In this document: positions 31,124-35,644 of the stretch, piece by piece | How the letters are laid out: the number at the start of each line of letters is the position of its first letter | Position numbering within the stretch: position 1 is the first letter of the stretch | Virus record (IMG/VR): IMGVR_UViG_3300034073_003424 | Span: 1-35,644 of that record | Source of the DNA: a virus | DNA length: 35,644 nt | Reading direction: 5' to 3' (one strand) | The notes under the pieces: model-generated | The model's input: only the letters and a program-made list of their open reading frames with translations | Database searches by the model: none | What the model was told of the DNA's origin: nothing | Program-made: the position numbers and the translations under genes

Positions 31124-32055
31124 TCGGCGACCTCCACGAGGTCGTGGAGCCTCGTCGTGGACAGGTCGGCAGCGACGGCGCAGTACGACCAGCCACCGCC
31201 GAATCCGGCCATGACAGTCTTCGCCTTGCTTCCGCAGGTCACTAGCGCCAGCGGGATCGACGCGCTCGACACGTTGCCGAAGTGCCGAACGACGCCGTCG
31301 ACCCACTTCGACTCCGGCACGCCGCACTTCTCGCGTAGGTGGCGGAGCATGAACTGGTTCGGCTGGTGCGGGACGATCTGGTCGACCGTGTCCATCGTCC
31401 AGCCGGCCGCCGCGAGCGACTCGGTGACCATCATCGGCACCGTCCGCATCGCGAACTCGAAGACCTCGGCTCCGTTCATCTTCAGGCACGACGTGTCGCC
31501 GTGACCGAGCGACAGATGCTCCGCTCCGCTCCCGTCGCTGCCGAACGCGACGTGCAGCGGCGGCGCGTCGTCGTCCCGCTCAAGGATCGTGGCGCTCACC
31601 GCGTCGCCGAAGAGCGGCTCGGTCGCCCTGTCGTTCGGCGATACGACGGTCGACAGGCAGTCGCCGGCGACCAAGAGGACGCGGGGCACGCCGGCGGCCA
31701 CGAGGCCAGCCGCCACCGCGAGGCCGTAGGTGTATCCGGAGCACCCTTGGTTCACGTCGAACGCGGCACACGCCGTGCCGAGGTTGAGCCGGCCGTGCAG
31801 GACGTTGGCGACCGGCGGAATCCGTTGGTCCGGCGTCTGCGTGACGACGACGATCGCCTGCACCGCCCGGCCGAGCACCTCGCGGCACGCGGCCTCGGCC
31901 AAGTCGGTGAGCGTCAGGCGGTCGACGACACGACGCTCGCGGACGCCGGTGGCGGCCTCCAGTTTCGACGCCGCGGCGCCCCAGCGAGACTGATCTCGCG
32001 CGGTCGAAGGCACGGCCACGGCGATGTCGCGGATCGCAACGCCTTGGATGCTCAT
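31120..32055 (-). CDS. KAS III-like (FabH family) 3-oxoacyl-ACP synthase, 311 aa
   Basis: It should condense an acyl-CoA with malonyl-ACP. The Cys-His-Asn triad is complete: Cys105 in VNQGCSGYTYG, His240 in VPHQPN, and Asn271 in HFGNVSSASI. Length fits the family (about 315). It overlaps both neighbours by four bases (ATGA, then GTGA). A host FabH should already be present, so a phage copy with its own ACP points to a specialised product. The start at MSIQG lies directly after the ACP gene. Confidence 0.92.
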   Translation of the reverse strand: MSIQGVAIRDIAVAVPSTARDQSRWGAAASKLEAATGVRERRVVDRLTLTDLAEAACREVLGRAVQAIVVVTQTPDQRIPPVANVLHGRLNLGTACAAFDVNQGCSGYTYGLAVAAGLVAAGVPRVLLVAGDCLSTVVSPNDRATEPLFGDAVSATILERDDDAPPLHVAFGSDGSGAEHLSLGHGDTSCLKMNGAEVFEFAMRTVPMMVTESLAAAGWTMDTVDQIVPHQPNQFMLRHLREKCGVPESKWVDGVVRHFGNVSSASIPLALVTCGSKAKTVMAGFGGGWSYCAVAADLSTTRLHDLVEVAE

Positions 32056-32270
32056 TGGATTCCCACGAGCGCGGCCAAGTCGCCGACCGTCCTTGCTTCC
32101 ATGAGCCGTGCGGCGCTCACGATCACGCCGTACTTCTTGTCGGCCATCGCCATGAACCCCATCGCACTCATGGAGTCCCATCCGGCAAGGTGGTTCAGGG
32201 ACATCTCCGGCTGGCTGGTGCCGGCCGGCTGCTCGACCAGTTGGTCGAGCGCCTCGCAAAACTCGCTCAT
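32052..32270 (-). CDS. Acyl carrier protein, 72 aa
   Basis: A carrier for acyl groups via a phosphopantetheine arm on Ser33 in the WDSM motif (30-35, GWDSMS). Length and acidic helices fit the ACP fold. It lies between the NeuD-like acyltransferase and the KAS III gene, each coupled by ATGA. A dedicated carrier protein in a phage is unusual and implies a private acyl pool. A host Sfp or AcpS would be needed to load it. Confidence 0.9.
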   Translation of the reverse strand: MSEFCEALDQLVEQPAGTSQPEMSLNHLAGWDSMSAMGFMAMADKKYGVIVSAARLMEARTVGDLAALVGIQ

Positions 32271-32878
32271 TGTGGTTTCCTGTAGATAACCGCCGCAGGG
32301 ACTCCCATCACGGTGGATCGCTCCGGCACCTCGCGGACGACGACGCTGCCGCTACCCACGATCGACCAGTCGCCGGCATGGGCGTGCGGCAGGATGCTGG
32401 CGTGCGACCCGACGAGGACGCCCTCGCCGAGGCTCGCGTGCCCGCACATGTCGGCGTGGCTCGAGATCGAGCAGTAGTCGCCGGTCACGGTGTCGTGGCC
32501 GACGGTCGCGGCGCAGTTGACCGTCACGAAGCGCCCGATGGACGAGCCGACACTGAGTATTGCGTGGGGGCAGATCACGCAGCCCTCGCCCATCGCGGCC
32601 GGCTCGGTGACGATCGCTGTCGGGTGGACGAGCGTCCAGAATCGCGCCCCGCGGCTGCGGAGTCGCTCGCAGACAATCCGCTTGAGCGCCGGCTCGCCGA
32701 TGCCGCACAGGAAGACGTCGCGAGGTGAGAATACGAGGTCGTCAGGCAGGACCGGCAGGCCGCACGCGACGCCCTCGGCCGTGTCGAGGAAGGCGTCCAC
32801 GTCGATGCCGGCGTCCCGTGCCCAGCGGAGCACCTCGCGGCCGAAGCCGCCGGCGCCCACGATGTACGTGTTGCTCAC
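32267..32878 (-). CDS. NeuD/PglD-family sugar acyltransferase, 203 aa
   Basis: A left-handed beta-helix enzyme that adds an acyl group to an amino sugar on a nucleotide carrier. The N-terminal nucleotide-binding GAGGFGRE loop (8-15) and the hexapeptide-rich C-terminus (IGRFVTV, VTGDYCSISSHADMCGHASLGEGV) match PglD. The likely catalytic base His128 lies in ATVGHD. The GTG start overlaps the previous stop as GTGA, with AGAGGA upstream. It could use acetyl-CoA or, given its neighbour, an acyl-ACP. Confidence 0.85.
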   Translation of the reverse strand: MSNTYIVGAGGFGREVLRWARDAGIDVDAFLDTAEGVACGLPVLPDDLVFSPRDVFLCGIGEPALKRIVCERLRSRGARFWTLVHPTAIVTEPAAMGEGCVICPHAILSVGSSIGRFVTVNCAATVGHDTVTGDYCSISSHADMCGHASLGEGVLVGSHASILPHAHAGDWSIVGSGSVVVREVPERSTVMGVPAAVIYRKPQ

Positions 32879-33180
32879 GGCTGCTTGTCCTCTTGCAGGC
32901 GGTAGCCGAGGAACCAGAGGATTCTGCTCACGTCGCGGGCGCTCGCCGTGATCGTCTCCTCGCTCATCTGCGGGAAGCACACATGGAGCGCCTCGTGGAT
33001 TTCGGTCTCCATGCGAGCACGGCCTTTCAGCCGCGAGTCGATCAAGACCTTCCGCACCGACGGCTCGCCGGGCTTGTTTGGGTCAGGCAGGTACGCCCAC
33101 CCGGCCGCCTGCCCGCGGAGGCGGCTGTACCGCCACACCCAGCGGGCGCCTGCGATCAGGAAGTGGTGCGTCGCCGGCAT
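32875..33180 (-). CDS. Zincin-like HEALH protein, 101 aa
   Basis: Residues 60-66 read EIHEALH, containing an HExxH zinc-protease core, followed by CFPQMSEE and a closing helix with WFLGYRL. It is short for an active protease, so it may be a degenerate or very small zincin, a pattern also found in other phages. No ribosome site is seen before the ATG, but a TTGACC/GATACTAT promoter stands directly upstream. It leads the acyl operon and is coupled to the NeuD-like gene. Confidence 0.6.
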   Translation of the reverse strand: MPATHHFLIAGARWVWRYSRLRGQAAGWAYLPDPNKPGEPSVRKVLIDSRLKGRARMETEIHEALHVCFPQMSEETITASARDVSRILWFLGYRLQEDKQP

Positions 33181-33185
33181 GGCAC

Positions 33186-33217
33186 ATAGTATCTTTGGGA
33201 GACCTAGCGCCGGTCAA
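33186..33217 (-). promoter_or_regulatory. Promoter of the acyl operon
   Basis: On the minus strand, TTGACC (33212-33217) and GATACT (33188-33193) are 18 bases apart; the shifted box TACTAT (33186-33191) also matches. The start codon follows 5-7 bases after the box, so the message would have almost no leader. TTGACC matches the -35 at five of six positions. It is the best promoter of the three TAC(A/T)AT sites. Confidence 0.5.
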
Positions 33218-33247
33218 GGGAGATTTCCGCTCAGACGGCGACAAGAC

Positions 33248-34051
33248 TTAGGGGTCTGGGAAGGCTGCCGTCGGTGGCGTGAACCCTGCCGTGTACCGAG
33301 CCACACCAATTGTCACCCGGAAATCGTCGCAATATCCGTCGACCTCTTGGCTGCCGTCTGCGGCGCCTGCCATGATGCTCATGGCGCCGCTCGTTGAAAT
33401 CGTGCCAGCACTGACAGTGGTCGTCGTGCCTGCTGTTCCGTCCACAAACGTGCGGATCGTGTTGCCGTCACGCACCAACGCAATGTGGTGCCACGTCGAC
33501 GTCGATACGGTCAGGTTGGGGTCAAAGTCCAATACTTGCCAAGAGGTGCCAAACGAGTCGCTGATATAGAGCCGCACGTCTCCGCCGACGTGCGTCAGCA
33601 ACGCGCCGCCAATGCCTGTGTTGCTTGAGCGGTGCGCCCACAGCGTGCGGATGCCGCTCTGCAATGAGTTGAAATAAAACCACCCCTCGATTGTGAAATT
33701 ACCACTGCCGACCGCAAGGCCGGCGCCGGATGCAGTCAGGTAGTCGCCAGTCCCGTCAAACGAGCCGCTTGACCCGCCGAACTTGCTTTGCGTCGTGCTG
33801 ATCTGACCGCCGCCCTGCCTCGTCACCGTTTTAGGCGACCCGCTGCTGTCGGTGAACGTCGTCGATCCGTTGCTGCCGTCCATGTGCAGGAGAAGGGCGA
33901 CGGAGGAAAAGTCTGGGTCCGTCGCGGCCGATGTAGGCCAAGTGCCGATTCTTCGCTGCCGCTCGACCTCGGCCAGCGTCCACATGCCACTGGCCGCCGA
34001 CGCAGTCACGGTGCGGTCGAATCCGATGTATCCGCCACGGGGCCGCGACAT
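33248..34051 (-). CDS. LamG/concanavalin-like tail protein, 267 aa
   Basis: A jelly-roll carbohydrate-binding domain spans about 50-260: FSSVALLLHMDGSNGSTTF, then GSFDGTGDYLT, FTIEGWFYF, WHHIALVRDG and a closing GYCDDFRVTIGVARYT. These match the LamG/pentraxin core repeat order. The N-terminal 45 residues are a linker. The start overlaps the previous stop as TGATG. It is probably a receptor-binding component of the tail. Confidence 0.75.
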   Translation of the reverse strand: MSRPRGGYIGFDRTVTASAASGMWTLAEVERQRRIGTWPTSAATDPDFSSVALLLHMDGSNGSTTFTDSSGSPKTVTRQGGGQISTTQSKFGGSSGSFDGTGDYLTASGAGLAVGSGNFTIEGWFYFNSLQSGIRTLWAHRSSNTGIGGALLTHVGGDVRLYISDSFGTSWQVLDFDPNLTVSTSTWHHIALVRDGNTIRTFVDGTAGTTTTVSAGTISTSGAMSIMAGAADGSQEVDGYCDDFRVTIGVARYTAGFTPPTAAFPDP

Positions 34052-34425
34052 CAGGAAAACTCCTGATATTCCGCGTCGAACGTGAGGTCGCCGGCAGCCG
34101 ACGCGAAGAGGCGTATCTCGTTCCCTTCGGGGACGGCGCACGAGCCGGAGTCGTCGTAGACGCGCAGCGTCGCATCGGCTGGCACGGAAACGGTGCTGAC
34201 GATCGTCGTGGCGTTCGTTCCCTGAAGCCTGAGCACGGTCACGTCCGCGGCGGTCGTCCCGTCCACGTTGCAGACGTCGAGTCGCGTGATCCGCATCACG
34301 GCAGAAGACGCGGTTTCGTTCGCGAGAACGAGCGTGGCGCTCGTGCCCGTCGAGGTTCCGATCGCACCGGAGGCGCTCTTTAGGTACACGCTCGATGCCG
34401 TTGATCCGATATTTGGCGCTGCCAT
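34051..34425 (-). CDS. Beta-rich virion protein, 124 aa
   Basis: The sequence is dominated by Ala, Thr and Ser with short hydrophobic strands (ATLVLANETASSAVMRITRLD; VTVLRLQGTNATT), ending DLTFDAEYQEF. The pattern suggests an Ig-like or decoration-type fold. It is coupled to the LamG gene and lies just after the repeat fibre. A virion structural role is likely; no family is certain. Confidence 0.5.
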   Translation of the reverse strand: MAAPNIGSTASSVYLKSASGAIGTSTGTSATLVLANETASSAVMRITRLDVCNVDGTTAADVTVLRLQGTNATTIVSTVSVPADATLRVYDDSGSCAVPEGNEIRLFASAAGDLTFDAEYQEFS

Positions 34426-34429
34426 TGGC

Positions 34430-35644
34430 TTACCTCAGAAGAAACAGGATCGCCCGCGAGCCTTCCGCCGGGCCGCCGCTGCCGCCGGCGTCGATCGTCA
34501 CTTGGCTGCTGGTGTTCGTCGTGATCGTGACATTGCTTCCGGCTACGAGCGATACAAGCCCGGTTCTGCCATTGACGCTGACGACGTTCGCGACGCTCGT
34601 CAGGTCGGAGATCGCGGAGGCGACGTGTCCGTGGATGGCGGCAGCCGCCGTGATGTCGCCGATTGTCGGCAGCCTGTGAACGTGATCCTCGCGGGAGGCG
34701 TTCCCGCTGGCGCCAGCGGCGGCGACGCCCAAGTCCAGCGGCGTCGCCGCTCCAACGGTGACGCCGGACGTGCCGCCGGCGGCCTCAATGGTGATGCTGC
34801 CGGCGCCAGTGTTCTTGACGAACGACACGCCGGCGCCAGCAGAGAGGACGTCATCGACGACGCTGTACCTCGTCGCCCACGACGCCGCCGTTCCGTCGGT
34901 GGTCAGGATTCTCGTCGCGTTGGTGCCTTGGTCCGGCAGGCCGCTGCCGGATGACACGCCGATCGTGATGTTCGACCCGGAGGTCGACACCGCGATGCCG
35001 CTGCCGGCGACGATGAGTGGCAGCCCGGTGATGCCGTTCACGCTGACCACATTGGCGACGCTGGTCAGATTGACGATATCGGTCGCGTTGTGGGTGTGCG
35101 TGGCGGAAGCGGCAGACACGTCGGTCGCCACGAGCGTGACCGTACCCGTCCGGCCGTTCACGCTGCTGACGGGGCCATGCTTGGCAGACTCCGCCGCGAA
35201 GTCAGACACGTCAACGGCCGTGATCAAGATCGTGCCAGTCCTTCCGGCTACGCTTGATACTGGTCCGTACTTGGCAGCCTCACCGGAGAAGTCAGTGATG
35301 TCGGCCACGACGTGCGCGTGGCTGGCCGAGGCCGCCGAGACATCCGACGCCAAAAGTGTGACGGTCCCGGTGCGACCGTTGACGCTGCTGACGGGGCCGT
35401 ATTTGGCGGCTTCTGTCGCGAAGTCCGTAATGTTTGCGACAACGTGCGTGTGACTGGCCGAGGCGGCGGAGACATCAGATGCCACAAGCGTGACCGTGCC
35501 AGTCCGGCCGTTGACGCTGCTGACGGGGCCATGTTTGGCGGCTTCCGTCGCAAAGTCCGTAATGTTCGCGGCAACGTGTGTATGGCTGGCCGAGGCGGCC
35601 GAGACGTCGGAGGCCACGAGGGTGACTGTGCCCGTCCGGCCGTT
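34430..35644 (-). CDS. Repeat-rich tail fibre protein, C-terminal part (cut by window edge)
   Basis: The reading frame is open to the window edge, so the N-terminus is missing. At least three full 44-residue units and one shortened 30-residue unit occur, each with GPVSSV(N/A)GRTGT and a DVS element; the full units add an HTH or HAH triplet. They are followed by a degenerate copy. The C-terminal 200 residues are beta-rich without repeats. HxH triplets in T4 gp37 bind iron along the fibre, so a similar role is possible. It is probably a long trimeric fibre. Confidence 0.75.
   Translation of the reverse strand, partial: NGRTGTVTLVASDVSAASASHTHVAANITDFATEAAKHGPVSSVNGRTGTVTLVASDVSAASASHTHVVANITDFATEAAKYGPVSSVNGRTGTVTLLASDVSAASASHAHVVADITDFSGEAAKYGPVSSVAGRTGTILITAVDVSDFAAESAKHGPVSSVNGRTGTVTLVATDVSAASATHTHNATDIVNLTSVANVVSVNGITGLPLIVAGSGIAVSTSGSNITIGVSSGSGLPDQGTNATRILTTDGTAASWATRYSVVDDVLSAGAGVSFVKNTGAGSITIEAAGGTSGVTVGAATPLDLGVAAAGASGNASREDHVHRLPTIGDITAAAAIHGHVASAISDLTSVANVVSVNGRTGLVSLVAGSNVTITTNTSSQVTIDAGGSGGPAEGSRAILFLLR
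35012..35644 (-). repeat. 132-bp tandem repeat array in a fibre gene
   Basis: Units of 132 bases (44 codons) run 35486-35617, 35354-35485 and 35222-35353. A 90-base unit lacking 14 codons (35132-35221) and a degenerate copy follow to about 35012, and the array continues past the edge. It shares the unit with the fibre gene at 25030-26457, so gene conversion or unequal exchange is possible. Confidence 0.8.

Noticed and set aside
29331-32878. Bacterial contamination as the source of the fatty-acid-like genes
   Set aside because: They share the tight overlap style and strand of the rest and are followed by phage dNMP kinase and preceded by phage fibre genes. A chimera cannot be fully excluded without read mapping.

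Overview
The window is a compact, GC-rich stretch of a tailed bacteriophage or prophage (Caudoviricetes type). Almost every gene is on the minus strand, and many neighbours overlap by 1, 4 or 8 bases (TGATG, ATGA or GTGA junctions). A short plus-strand island at about 18.6-20.5 kb holds a tyrosine integrase, so the element is probably temperate. Tail-fibre genes, a phage Prim-Pol, two helicases, VRR-NUC and deoxynucleotide kinase genes identify it as phage. No terminase, portal, capsid, tape-measure or DNA polymerase gene is visible, so this is part of a larger genome. The host cannot be named. High GC and a family of small proteins with a shared W-[ST] motif make me think of a planctomycete-like host, but that is a guess. 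There are no rRNA or tRNA genes, no CRISPR array, and no stretch over 300 bases without a gene.

Layout in window order. 0-1.5 kb: small proteins, two with an N-terminal membrane anchor. 1.5-4.8 kb: two GT-A-like glycosyltransferases, a DegT/PerA-type sugar aminotransferase and a VRR-NUC nuclease. 4.9-10.5 kb: a string of small accessory genes (HTH and zinc-ribbon proteins, GNAT, DUF551-like, nuclease-like, a secreted trypsin-like protease, CsrA). 10.5-17.9 kb: replication and recombination (UvrD-like helicase, Prim-Pol, DUF3223/HNH-like protein, a probable conserved phage DNA-metabolism protein, SNF2-type helicase). 17.9-20.5 kb: divergent control region with a double-HTH regulator on one side and an integrase operon on the other. 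20.6-22.5 kb: GDP-mannose 4,6-dehydratase and GDP-fucose synthase. 22.5-27.3 kb: tail fibre and tail-associated genes. 27.4-29.3 kb: dNMP kinase, metallophosphoesterase and a small protein. 29.3-33.2 kb: an operon of zincin-like protein, NeuD/PglD acyltransferase, acyl carrier protein, KAS III, SDR reductase and Rieske oxygenase. 33.2-35.6 kb: LamG-domain and repeat-rich fibre proteins, the last running off the window.

The most interesting feature is a dispersed glycan-making programme. Gmd and fucose synthase make GDP-6-deoxyhexoses. The DegT enzyme could aminate a 4-keto intermediate, as in perosamine synthesis. The ACP/KAS III/SDR/Rieske set could build a short, oxidised acyl group, and the NeuD-like enzyme could attach it to the amino sugar. 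The two glycosyltransferases would transfer the product. The three loci lie up to 30 kb apart, yet each is headed by a gene with no clear Shine-Dalgarno site and with a TAC(A/T)AT box 5-6 bases before a GCC-ATG start. That suggests common control, possibly from leaderless messages. Whether the glycan decorates the virion or the host surface cannot be told from sequence.
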